From Gonapodya prolifera JEL478 (Eukaryota > Monoblepharomycota > Monoblepharidomycetes > Monoblepharidales > Gonapodyaceae), in assembly GCA_001574975.1 (NCBI GenBank), contig KQ965751.1, positions 331,805 through 395,804 on the forward strand: a stretch of 64,000 nucleotides of DNA, given 5' to 3'. The notes under the pieces were generated by a model that saw nothing but the letters and a program-made list of their open reading frames with translations, was not told where the DNA came from and searched no databases. This document shows, in pieces, positions 12,576 to 24,009 of this stretch (positions within the stretch are counted from its first letter, which is position 1; each line of letters opens with the position of its first letter). Position numbers and translations under genes: made by a program.

Positions 12576-13574
12576 TCAAGCAACCACTTTGCTCACAGTA
12601 ACCCAATCCTTGTCATTAGTATACTCCACCGTAGACTCATGGACCGTCGTCTCGTACCGCGGTGAATTTCGGACGTGGGCGAGGAAGTCGGGCGCTCCCG
12701 GGTTAAGGATGTTGTCTGGAGGAGAGGAGTGTGATTTGTACCATGGACTGGTGGTTCAGCATGAGCAAGGGGCAAAGAGCGACACGACACTCACCGCCGA
12801 TAACGACACTGCCGGAATGAAGCAAGCCATGCTCCTCCAGTAGCTTGATGGAGGGTAGGTAAAGTTGCTTCCAACAGTCGATGAAAACGGCGTCGAACCT
12901 GACACGAGTGGAATCACCCCATGGCATGGCCATCTCCGTCAATCCGACACATAATTGAGCACCTCAACCTTGCTCTCACCCGTTAGGGAACCGTTCTTTC
13001 AGCGTTGGGATGATCTTGAGACAATCTCCAACCAAGAACTCCACGGTGGACTGTCCCGTGGGTGAAACCAGTCCAGCGATGGTCGCGATTTGCTTCGCGA
13101 CGGCGGTGGTTGTCTCGTTGATGTCGAGCGAGAGGAGAAGCGGCTTTGGGTCTTTGCAATGTCGCAAATATCGCGTCATAAATTCTCGGTCGTGATGGGG
13201 TCTCCACGCGACAACTCACCTCCACCGCCCAATTCCTTCCACGTTGCGACCATTTCCGACCCAATCACCGTGGCAGAGTACCCGATGTACGTGCCGAGCT
13301 CGAGCAGCGTCCGCGGCTTGTGTTCTCGAATTGCTTGTCGCACAAAAACGGCTTTTGCGTCGCCCAGGGACATGTGCCAGTGGTTGTCCCAGCCGACTAC
13401 GTGATAGCAAAGAAAATGATTAACAATCGCTCGTCCGTTGTGCGTGATGCCGAGCTCGAACTCACGTTTGTCCATCACGTCAACCACGCTCTGCGCATCG
13501 CCCGGCGTGGCCTGCAGCTTGACCTTTTCCAGGATGACTTCGTGGACGGGGCGCTTCGTTGTGTCCGTGGCCAT
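12576..13574 (-). CDS. Catechol O-methyltransferase-like, SAM-dependent
   Basis: Exons 13574-13466, 13396-13220, 13184-12980, about 12933-12750, and a last one ending at 12576. Seen: LLELGTYIGYSA (SAM-binding glycine motif), an acidic residue after LSLDI, GDCLKIIP, DAVFIDCWKQLYLP and DNILNPGAPDFLAHVR. The last two match the metal/catechol-binding segments of animal COMT: the Mg-ligating Asp, the catalytic Lys and the Asp-Asn pair are present, while the His after the first Asp is Cys. The length is close to soluble COMT. The enzyme would methylate a catechol hydroxyl using S-adenosylmethionine. The junction between exons 3 and 4 (12980/12933) does not keep frame with canonical sites, so it is unresolved. 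Confidence 0.82.
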
Positions 13575-13759
13575 TTGGTGCGGGGGAGGAGTCGGCCGAG
13601 TTGGGTAATGACCTCAGCAGGGGCGGGGGGGTGTCAGTGGACCCGATTTCCTTCTCTTCCGCTTTACTTTGCGACCCGTATTGTCTCCACTCTTCTCCGA
13701 TTCCTCTGTCGCTGTGCAAAACGAGAAGGATATTCTCAAGAATCGCTGCGGTCTGTCAC

Positions 13760-16415
13760 GGTAACACAGAATATGGACTATGAGGCGGGGAATCAGATTG
13801 GTTCGGATATGTTGTGCTCAGTGTCGATGATTGCGAGAACGGTGAGTAATCCGCCTCGATGTCGTGTTACGATGGAACTAACCCCTCATGGACTTTATTA
13901 ACTTTTCCCCTGAAAAGTATGCACACTCCTCGGCTCCACACTCCTCGGCTTCACGCTCGCCACGGACGGCATTTGCTACTGGAAAAACACACTCGACAAC
14001 CAGGGTATGACATACTCGGTGAGCCTTTCATCGTGTGTCGTACTTTCCTGGTCGTTTGCCGTTTGGTACAGCTCACGTGCCAATTGCCAATTGCCGATTC
14101 CCAATTCCATTGCTTGGTCGTAGTGCTATCCCCAGCAGCGCAAGACCAATGCACCACCGTCTGTACCTACCTCTCAACCTGCGTAGTCAATGCCATGTTC
14201 GACGGTGGATGTAATCTCAATGTACGTGAATATCTTCTGTCTTCCGACTGGTGAATGGCGGCCTCCAGAGCTCAAACTCACATGAGAAATGACACCACCA
14301 GTCCGCTGCACAGAACGCCGTGACGGACTCGACGTGGACTGCGTACGCGCGCGGACGAGCGGCGGTAACGCCTCCTCCTCCTCGTGAGTCTTTGGCTGGA
14401 ATGATGAAGCAGGCTTGGCGAAGTGCTGATTGTTTCGTTCGTTTCGCGGAAGCGCCGATACAATCAGCTCCCCCGCCACCTTCACCTCCCTGCCACTTCC
14501 GCCACCTCCTTCAATCCAGCAACCTCTCGCACCATCTCCACCACCACCACCTCCGCCTTCCTCACCTTCCACGATTCCCACGACTCCCACACCTTCAAAT
14601 TCACCTTCTACACCAACTCAACTTCCCCGTCTTCTCGCCACCCACTCCATCTCCACTCACCACTTCCTTACCGCCACAACCCTCATTCGACCCTATCGCA
14701 CCCGCACCTGCCGCATCGCAGCCTGTACTATCTCGGCCACAACCGACGGCAGGAGGACCCGCCCCGCACCCCCTCCTGCTCTCAATGTTTTTAATACCGT
14801 TCAGATCGTGTCTGCTACCGTGAGCGGCACGTCTGTCACATCGGCGGTGGTAGTATCGATGTCTACGGTAACGGGGGCGAGTGGCACTCTTGCTACGACG
14901 ACACCCACGGCGGCGGCCGCGGCGAACGCTGCTGCGACGGCGCCGGCGACGGAGACGGCGACGGGGACGGGGACAGGAAGTGACGGTGGCGGATCGCCTA
15001 CGAACGAAGGGTTGATCGCTGGCGGTGCGTTTTCTTTGATGTCGTCATTCCACGCAAAGTTCTCAAAGTGTGGTGATGACATCCGTTCCTTCCCACGGGC
15101 AGTCGCAGTCGGCATCGGCGGCCTCATCCTCATCATCGTCATTGTCGTCGGCGCCGTCTTGTACACCCAAAGACGTTCCCCGCCGCCGGACCGTCTCGGC
15201 ACCGGCTCGTCTTTTGAAAGGTAGCACCCGGTCACGAGCTCCAGTCGGTTCGTGGGATCTGCCTAGTCCCAAATATCGCCCTTGATGAATGGACCGGAAA
15301 TGGAGCGGGCGACTGGATCTGGGGCAACTTCTCTGCTCGGTAGCACTGGAAGTGATTATGAGCAGTGCGAATGCCGCTATAAGTGGGTCCAACCAAATCG
15401 TCTATAGGAGTCGCGGGGTTGGTGACAAAGTAAGTTCGCAAGCGGTGGACTGTATTTATGATGACGTGGTGATCTAATTACGATTATGGGGGGGTACGCA
15501 ATCGCCAATCAACCGCACGTAAGTTCCACATTTCAATACTTCCCATCACTCCTTACTACAACCCACAACCCACATGATACTGAACGCAGATCGCACTTCC
15601 AGTGGCTCTTCATCCTCGTCGCCGGCCTGTCGACCGGCGCTGGCATGGCCGGATCCCTCGACGCGACCGACGTCGCCTTTGATGGGCCGGGTGCTATTGC
15701 GATACGGACGTACCGTCCCGCGTCGGATGATGAGTGTGAGTGTCGGTTTTGAACAGTTTGTCTCGACGCGGCGTGCGACGTGCTGACGACGGACGACCTC
15801 TCCTCTAGTGTCAATCCAAACTGGCCAATTCGTGCAGATTATCAAGGTCTCCGTGATGGGTGAGCGAACGGAAAGGTCAGACTGATACATTTCCCTGACC
15901 TGGCGTGGACCTTTCGTCAATAGTGTCGGCTTGGCCTGTCGCCTCTCCGATCCCGATCCACACAATTCTCAGAACTTCGATACCGCAAAAACACGGCATC
16001 TTCCCCCTGGACGTGCTGAGACTCACCGACCTAGTCACGTCGGAAGTCTCCTCGATGGGCCTGCAACCTCCACTTTCCAGTCTACGCACGGCGTCTCGAC
16101 ACGCGTACACGCCGGGTGGCCAATCGGCGAAAACTTAGCGCCGCTCTTGTATGGACCTCGCGGGATGCGGAGTGATACCGCGATTGTGAACGTACGTCAA
16201 CCCTGCTATTTTTGCGATGAGTGCATTTTGGCAAACATCCGCCTCTGTTCGCATTTCGTAGCCCTCGTCAGACGTGCGTGGTCCTTTGTCCGTCACGTCA
16301 AGCAGCTTGACGTCGTCGACGTCCACGTCCCCGACATCGTCAACGTTGGGTGTCGGTGGCTCCTCGGTTCTAGATGTGCAGAGAGTGGACGAGACGAGGA
16401 GACCTGCGGGTGATG
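13760..16415 (+). pseudogene. Decayed SH3-tailed membrane protein, family copy A
   Basis: Homologous exon by exon to the intact gene at 20748-23687. Seen: TQNMDYEAGNQIG, the PAN-like exon, the Pro-rich stalk, the ...NTVQIVSATV block, a transmembrane helix before LYTQRR, and the SH3 start IAIRTYRPASDDELSIQTG. Lesions: one base missing after NQIG near 13802; the first ectodomain exon lacks one Cys (STLLG for STCVG) and about 40 following residues; the Cys-rich module is absent; the SH3 exon ends early without the DGW core; an extra base sits in the A-run near 15990; and the family stop is lost, so the frame runs on past 16415. No clear start ATG or signal peptide was found. Confidence 0.75.
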
Positions 16416-17645
16416 AGAATGCAGTCTCAACTATTTCATTTCTATTTGAGTGTTGTTTCGTGATCTATGTCGTAACAAAAACTTACACTGTACGTTGTGC
16501 AAGAGTTGGACAAGTTATATATGCTTATGCTTTTTGAGGGGAAAATGCAATTCGAATTACGTATATTGTAGACACCTACATCATGTCACATGTGCACATT
16601 TGCGCAAGGACGTACGGTGTGCTGCTCAAGTCGACTTCATACCTTTTCCGCAAAGCAACTACGTTCTTGCATCGCCCAAGCTACCATGTTGCCCACAATC
16701 CTGTCATGTCTCGTGGTGCAAACTGAAACAGCGAATCCCGAAATAACGAGTACGCATAACGTGGTCTTCAACCACTGAATGGGACGCAGCGCCCGAAATC
16801 CAATGAGAGGTGATATCATTCGTAGAAAATATCCGATTTCGTGTTGTGAACGTCAGTCGAAGCGTGAGTTGACAGTGTTGGACTTGCGAGAAGAGAGACC
16901 AAAGTGGCAAGATTGCGGAAGAATATTCGACACGTTTCGACAAAAGGGAGATTCACATCCAAATACACAGTGCCTGCGATAACCCGAATCGAAGAGGTTT
17001 ACTTGCAAAAGCGTTCTCGTTCACTCCGTGCCAGGAAGGGGTCCTTGCAGGAATAGTGGGTTTATGTAACACGCTTCAACCCTCAAAATAGATGAGGACG
17101 TAGTGTGTAGTTGGTACCTTCGTACTATGTAGCTAGCTACAAAGCATAATGGTGTGGTTCCTTATGTTTACCACCCTGGGGATTCGAAATTAAAACCACA
17201 CTTAACCCATCTCAAATGATCACGAAGGAAAAATATCTGGGGAACAGGCGCTTTGCAGTCACCACCCATGGTATGGTTTTCGGCTGCTTACCAAACGTGG
17301 ATACGGAAAATATTTTTCCTGTGAACCCGCGTGGTTATCTAAACAGTCGTCACTCCCTGCAGCAAAGGGGATCACACCGAACTGAAAAGCCAACCTTGTG
17401 TGCCATTTGCTTTTGTTTGGTAACATGGCGGGGTTTCTTATCACCTATTCACGACTCCACAACCGTCCACTCTTGAAAGCTTTCAACCACATAGCTAGGA
17501 CCAACCGCGCAAATTGCGTTGCAGCCGAAAATACGACGACCCACGTCCAGTTCGTCCAAAGGCGGGTGCCCTCAGCAGAAAAAACTGTAAAGTGGTCTTG
17601 ATCGATGCAACAAAAATGGAATCAAGTTAGCATGCATACTTAGCT
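16416..17645. other. Gene-free stretch with a relic coding segment
   Basis: No intact gene. About 16860-17060 is similar to 20250-20490 on the same strand (shared phrases include CCGAATCGAAGAG). Read on the minus strand, both encode a related peptide around PLRFGL / ALRFGL, so they look like two copies of one dead exon. The rest is unassigned. Confidence 0.55.
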
Positions 17646-19352
17646 TCAACCCAACGGCGTCAGACCTGCCAGAGCTCCAATAACGGGGCCTGCCATGAAC
17701 AGGCCCGGCGCATACCACGAGTAAGTCCTTCAAACATCATTGGCTAATTAGCGGAGTGCGGTGTACCGGAACGAAAATTGACCACCAACATGGCGAACTT
17801 CGTTGCCGCATTCCTTGAAAAACGAAGAGAGATCGTAGAAAGGTACGCTTACCGTGGGTGCGTGGTATCATCCACGCAAGCCATCACATACTTGGTCCCA
17901 TACACGTCCACCATAATCGTTTGCGTCAAAACGAGCTGCGGGCCGGTAGCGAGGCCAATGACACACAATGTGATAGCGAGAAGAGGTGGCGTGTGCGAGA
18001 GAACGTCTGTACAGCGAAAGATATTGTTGGTGAAAAATGATGCTTCGAAACATAAAGCGAAGAACACCAACAGAGTGGAACATAGCTCAGGCACGAGAAA
18101 AAGACTTAAAAATTCGAGTGAAGGAGTTAAAGCGTCGGCAGCAGTGTGCTGAGAGCCGGATTTTGAATGAACTCACTGACAATCCAGAGCATTTTGTATT
18201 GCCCGACGTGCTTCATTGCCACCCCAGCAAACAACTGACCCACAAGGAAAAACACATTCAGGAGCAAGAGATACGTGGCTCCATTTAGGGATGTAACCTC
18301 TCCCCCAGCGTCCTGAACTTGTTGCGGAATAAATAGATAAGGCGCAGTGTACATGGCCGGTCCAAAAAGCTCATCATCGCAAGCTTCCAGTAGTTGGCAC
18401 TCCGGAATAGAGAGAAATCAAACGTAGGAGCTTGAGCCTTGCTTCCTTGCTGAGCAAGTGCCGAGTGCCATTCTGGCGGTCGTCTCATTTTGACTGCCAG
18501 TCCGGTGAAAAAGAGCACGGCACCGCCGAAAAGCCCAAGAGCACGCCATGCAGTGTGCCAGCCGAAGCGCTCCACAATTGAGCGACGGGGCTGATGACTA
18601 TCCCACCGCCGCCCATTCCTGGATTGATATATACGTTGTAAGAGGCTGGATGTACTGTCAAGAGTGCATGGAGCGGACACGGCACTCACCAGAAAGGCCA
18701 AGAGCGGTTGTAAGCCCCAGCTTCTCCTTAAACCATTGCGATGGAATTCCAACCGCCGGCACGACACTGCAGGAGTACCCAAGACCCGACACCACAGACC
18801 CCCAAAGAGGAGCCACACCCTGTCCGATCCCGCAAACGACGCTACCGTCTGTCCAACGAGAACAAGGAGGGATCCGGCGCACATCACTATGCATTACCCG
18901 AAGTAATCACCGAGGGCGCCCGTGAGGGGAGCGAACAGGTCCACGCATGTCGACATCACTGTTGTAACAAGGGCGAGAGACGTGTTCGCCCCGGGAAATG
19001 TCGCGTTCGTGGTGAAAAATTCGGTGAAAATCCCGAAAGAGTTGATCATTCCCACTCCCCAAAAGTAAGCTGGTGCATTATGTAGTCAGGCAAGTGGGCG
19101 GGAGGAGGAGAAGGAAAATAACTCATTTAACGAACCCGAAAACAACGCAACACTGACCCAGCCATAGCCGCCTTCCGGGAAGGATTGAAGTGGTCCTGCA
19201 GGCTCACACGGGTCGCTTTCCGCGGCGAGGTCGGTGAGGGATCGGTCCCACAGCTCCTCTCGCGGAAGGTCTTGCAACGGAGTCCCATCCTGCCCTTCTG
19301 ACGGACTGGGCTTGGCCGGGGCATCGCCGTTCGCGCACCCCAGAGTCGCCAT
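17646..19352 (-). pseudogene. Decayed monocarboxylate-transporter-like MFS gene
   Basis: Starts at ATG 19352 with an acidic N-terminus and PEGGYGWVSV, the signature opening of SLC16/MCH-type carriers. It continues through AYFWGVGMINSFG, DLFAPLTGALGD, GIVISPVAQL, LFMAGPVIGALAGLTP and stops at 17646. Introns are recognisable (for example after ALGLSG near 18685). Lesions: an in-frame TAA right after GALGDYFG near 18900, and frame breaks consistent with single missing bases near 18835, 18570 and 18365. The family moves monocarboxylates such as lactate or pyruvate across membranes; this copy cannot make a full carrier as written. Confidence 0.75.
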
Positions 19353-19824
19353 GTTCCGCGCTGCACCGCAATGCAGAAGCGCTCTGCTTTGATTCCGATA
19401 GTGGAAAGATCCTTGCCGTGGCGCCAGATGGCACAGCAACACGACACCCAACAGGAGCCGGGGACAGAGAATAAGTTTTGTGTACTTGAGATTGCTCAAA
19501 AGTAACAAATTGGTAAATATCATGAGAGTTGTCGCGTGCTGACAAGTCGATCACGCGTTTCCGCAAGTCGCCCACAAGTCGCCCACCCCGCACTGCACAC
19601 CCTGCGATGCACACGTTGCAATCAACCCCATTGACTCTAAATTTACGAGCAGGCTGCGGAGCTGGGGGTCTCTCCCGCTCCCTGACTTTGTGATGGTCAA
19701 TTACTTTCCTGACCATGTCAGTTCGGCGTGGTGCGACGACGCAGGGGAGCATTCTTTGTGGATGAGGTGTTCTACCGATCACACGTTTTCGCGGCCGACA
19801 TTGCGGAGTGCGGACAGGACGCAT

Positions 19825-19840
19825 GGGGGGGGGGGGGGGG
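19825..19840. repeat. Poly-G tract (G16)
   Basis: An uninterrupted run of 16 G. A C19 run follows 320 bases later, so the two are complementary on one strand. Confidence 0.85.
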
Positions 19841-20160
19841 CAGACACCCTGCAACCTGATGAGCTGTACAGTTTTTAACTCGACGGTAGTCTCAGATGTA
19901 TAACCAAGTGTAAGATGAAGCTACACAATCAAATCCTTTCTGCAAGTTCTAATTCAAGCACCAGACAAGGCGGCGCGAATTCCACATATCGCTCGCTACA
20001 AGGCAAAGCCTTAACAATTTTATTTTGTTTCCTTCTCATGTGTGCTCAATACAGATGTGATAAAACAATGCCACACCTCGCCCACGGAGGGTGAGAGTCG
20101 CGAGTTGACTTTCCTACGATTCTACTCCGTCAAATTCCACACGGCAACTCCATTCTTGTA

Positions 20161-20179
20161 CCCCCCCCCCCCCCCCCCC
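20161..20179. repeat. Poly-C tract (C19, followed by G4)
   Basis: An uninterrupted run of 19 C followed directly by four G. It lies upstream of the intact SH3 membrane protein gene and faces the G16 tract at 19825-19840. Confidence 0.85.
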
Positions 20180-20249
20180 GGGGCAACAATAATGACTGTA
20201 TATCTTGTCATTTCTCGACTCTCGTCGTGAAAACGCCTTCTAGTTGCGA

Positions 20250-20490
20250 GATGCAAGCAACGTGTGTTGTGAGGAGAGAGGACCAAAGAGCCAAGAGTGC
20301 GGGAAAATGGAGATCGGCGCTCCGGGTACAGTGAGATCAAGATTCATCTCGGCAATATTTTCAGCCACGATCTGATGCAAGGGCCACATCCACATCGCCT
20401 GCAATAATCCGAATCGAAGAGCTTTACTGAATGGAATGTTGTCTTTCACTCGGTGCCACGAAGGGATCGTTGCAGGAAACTGGGTTCCAA
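20250..20490 (-). pseudogene. Relic coding segment, second copy of the one at 16860-17060
   Basis: Similar in sequence to about 16860-17060. On the minus strand it reads through a longer open stretch (20707-20240) containing ALRFGLLQAMWMWPLHQ. I do not recognise the family. The two copies bracket the decayed monocarboxylate-transporter-like gene. Confidence 0.4.
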
Positions 20491-20747
20491 ACTCTGAAGT
20501 CCTCTGAGCGTTACGGATGGCATTTTGCACACGTTGGATTCGAACCGGCAAAAGCAATTGAAGATTTGAGTTCCATTGCGTGAGGATGAGGAGATGCGGA
20601 GTTGCGTACATATATGGACCCTTTTCACTTTTCGGTAATATATTGGGCCCCTTTGTGGCTGCGGTCAACCGCGCTGAGAACTGTTTCTCTCTCCCCACAG
20701 TCAACAAACAGGGGCCATCCGCGATTCACACACGCGGGAAACTTGCG

Positions 20748-23687
20748 ATGACGACACGTCGCGGTGGTGCACGGTCCCCGGGGTGTGCATCCGTTGCGCT
20801 GCTCGTCTTTGCCACACTGGCAACTCTTGGCGCGGCCCAGTACACGTCCACGCAGAATCTGGACTACGCAAAAGGAAATCAGATTGGAGTAAACTACGTC
20901 ACGCTTAACATCGGAGACTGTGAGAACAGTGAGTGCTGCCCTTCTGTCGTTTCTCCCTACGAAACAGAACCCACGTGCCTAAACCCCTTTACCCAACACG
21001 TGACACAGTCTGCACTCTGCTCGGATCCACCTGCGTCGGGTTCACCCTGGCGACGGACGGACTCTGCTACTTCAAGAACACCCTCGCCAATCAGGTCGCC
21101 ACAACCGGCGTCACCGCATACTTCAAGTCCGGAAACCCATCCGCGCCTTCCTTGCCAAGCTATGGCTACACCACGCAGGCGTCCACGAATTACCAGGGAA
21201 ATGACGTCGTCGGTGTGTCCTCCATCGTGTGTCCTCCATCTTCCTCGCCGTTTCGGTGTCTGACGTTTGACGCCTCGCGTGGATCACCGGATCGGACCTG
21301 GTGTCAGTGTTCAACCCAGCAACCCAAGACCAATGCAGCGCTGTCTGCAGCTATCTTTCAAGCTGCCTTGTCTACGAGATGGTAAACGGCGGATGTAATC
21401 TCAAGGTATGTGAAAGTCTTCTGAGGGCGGCATTGCAGAAAGAGCTCTTGTACTCACGTCTTGCCAAATAACAGTCGGCAACAGTCAACCCTCTTATGGA
21501 CTCGGCGTGGACGGCCTACGTTCGTGGGAACCCTCCTCCTCCTCCTCGTGAGTCCTCACTTGTCAATTGACAATGAAACAAGCAGGTTTCGCGATCGTGA
21601 AATCCAATCACACCATCGTGCTGTCCCAGCCCCATCCCCACCACCGCCGCCTCCCCCACCTCCCCCGCCTTCCCCACCGGCATCCACACCTCCCCCACCC
21701 GCCGGCACACCGCCGCCGCCGCCGCCATCTGCGTCGGTCGCGTACGGCGGAGCGTGTACGGCTAGTGGGCAGTGTGTGGGGGGGTTGAGTTGTGTTGCTC
21801 GTGAGTGATTGACCGGTCTGGTTCTCTTCGGCAATCCTCCACCGCACTAGCCAACCAACGCTTCTTACTCCTCACCCGATCTTTCTCCCGCCACAAAGAA
21901 CTCTGCACATGCCCCACCACGCAACAACTCTGCACCAACTCCGCCTCCACATGCTGTACCATCACATCAGGCGGAGTATTGCAACCTTCGCCTCCGCCTC
22001 CAACGAGCGAAGGAACGGGGACGGGAGCAAGATCCGCCCCTGCTCCTGCGCCAACCGCCCAAAGCACGATCCAGATTGTTTACGTGACCGTGAACGGCAC
22101 GGCAGCATCGACACAGTCGGCCGTGGTGGTGACGGCGGCGGGAAAAGATACGTCAAGCGGCGTAGGCGATGGAGGTGCGGCTGTTGCGACGACGTCTGCA
22201 AGTGCAGGTGGCGGTGGAGCTGCCCTGACGAGTACGGGGACGGGAGGAAGTGGATCTTCGTCGACGAATGTCGGGTTGATCGCTGGCAGTACGTTTTTCT
22301 TTCCTTTCGTCGCTTTCGCCGCGTGTCACCGCCTGTCGCCAAATATTGACAATATTCACCCCCCGCCGCCCCTTCCCTCCCACCCCTCCACGCCCCCGCC
22401 ACGACTGCTGACGTACAGTCGCAGGCGGGATAGGCGGCCTCCTCATTATCGCGATCCTGGTCGTCATCGGCGTCTTATACACCCAGCGACATTCTCGCGC
22501 ACGTGCGCCCGCACAACCACCCTTGTCCTCGTCTCGTCCTTTACTTGCAAGTCACACCTCCACCTCCAGCTCTGCATCCGCGCCAAGCCACGCATCAGCC
22601 TCGGGCTCGATATCCTCCGTCTCCCAGAGATCCCCGCTGCTGGACCAAGACAAGGAGCGGTCCACCGGGTCGAGAGCGTCGTCTCTTCCGCCGGCGGGGC
22701 CTGGAAGCGGTGCAGTGGCGGCGGCGCAGATGATGATGATGAGGAGCACGACTGCGACGATCGGGTCTGGTGGAGTCGGTGCGCATGTGAGTTGTGTTTC
22801 CGTTTCGCAATCGGTCGCTCCTTTAGAGCGTACCACGACCAACCGCGATTCGCACGTCCAGTGGTTCTTTGTCCGTGTCGCAGGCTTGAGCGGTAATTCC
22901 CTGGACTCGAACAACGTTCACTTTGATGGGCCGTCGATCATTGCGATTCATCCGTATTACCCTTCTTCGGAGGATGAGAGTGAGTAGCGAGGAGATTCAT
23001 ACGATTTTATCGGCGTTTTCGTCAAGCCGCAATACCGTCTTCCCCTTCTGCCCAGTACCCATCCACCCTGGCGAATTCGTACAAATCACCATAGTATTTC
23101 CCGACGGATGGGCCGTTGGAAGGGTGAGAGACCGTCCCGGATCCGGCGTCAGCCCGGGTCTTTTCGTCGCCCGTGGCATCAGCTTGCTGACCACAAAACA
23201 ATACATACACCTAGAACCTCGACACCGGAGCACACGGGATCTTCCCCCTCGACGTTCTGCGACTCGCCGACCTCATTCCCACCAGCTCGTCGCACATCTC
23301 ATCGGGGCTCGTGCTCCCCCCCATGTCCAGTCTTCGTACGGCGTCTCGATACGCGCCGACGACAACGAGTCAATCCTGGAAAATGTCAGCGGCGCTGTCG
23401 TATGGTTCTGGGTCGCGTGGGCAGCGGAGTGATAGCACGATGGTGAAGGTGCGTGACCATTGTTTCGGTCGTGACTCATGACGTGTGCTGCACCATGTGC
23501 TAATAACTCCTCGGCTTACGTTGTTTAGTCTCCGTACTCGGGTGTGCTTGGCCCGTTGTCCAAGCCTGGCAGTTTGGCGACGTCGGTGTCGCCAATATCA
23601 TCAACGTTAGGTGTTGATGGATCCTCCGCTCTGGACGTGCGGGCAGCCGAAGAGAAGAGGAGACATGGGGGTGAAGACAATGTCTGA
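20748..23687 (+). CDS. Type I membrane protein with PAN-like and Cys-rich ectodomain and cytoplasmic SH3, intact
   Basis: Eleven exons (20748-20928, 21009-21212, 21308-21405, 21475-21547, 21630-21800, 21899-22288, 22419-22786, 22862-22979, 23056-23123, 23215-23448, 23529-23687) sum to 2,064 bases, 687 aa. In order: signal peptide (1-30); YTSTQNLDYAKGNQ block; PAN/apple-like segment with CTLLGSTCVGF...CYFKN; a second Cys cluster (QCSAVCSYLSSC); a Pro-rich hinge; a Cys-rich module (GGACTASGQC...TCC); a Ser/Thr/Gly-rich stalk; a transmembrane helix near 376-398 (GGLLIIAILVVIGVLYTQR); a basic/Ser-rich linker; and an SH3 domain near 520-575 (AIHPYYPSSEDE, HPGEFVQI, PDGWAVGR, GIFPLDVL). SH3 domains bind Pro-rich ligands, so this looks like a surface sensor or adhesin coupled to cytoskeletal or signalling partners (inference). 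Three damaged paralogues are in the window. Confidence 0.88.
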
Positions 23688-24009
23688 ACAATTTCATTTC
23701 GTTTTTTGCGTTGTTCGTGATCTACGCCGCTTCAGCATAAATACCATGGGGGAGGTCGATTACGTATTACAACAGTATATTTCCCTCCCATCACCAATTC
23801 ATTCAATAAGTAGCTCAGCTCTCAAATACTGGAAGCACCTTGTGGGAAATACATACACACAAATGGGTGATAAACTTTGTTGTGTGGTTGGCGATTCTTA
23901 TAACATGGCTGCGGGCTGGTCCTTGGTGGAAGCCGCCGCCCTGAGAACTGTTTTTCTCCGCAGTCAAGGATCTAATCGCCCTGCCATTCTCGCACGGTGG
24001 CCACGCTCG

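Noticed and set aside
21516-21847. Antisense Gly/Ala- or Arg-rich open frames over the Pro-rich hinge of the SH3 gene
   Set aside because: They are the reverse complement of Pro-rich codons (CCN) and carry no independent coding evidence.
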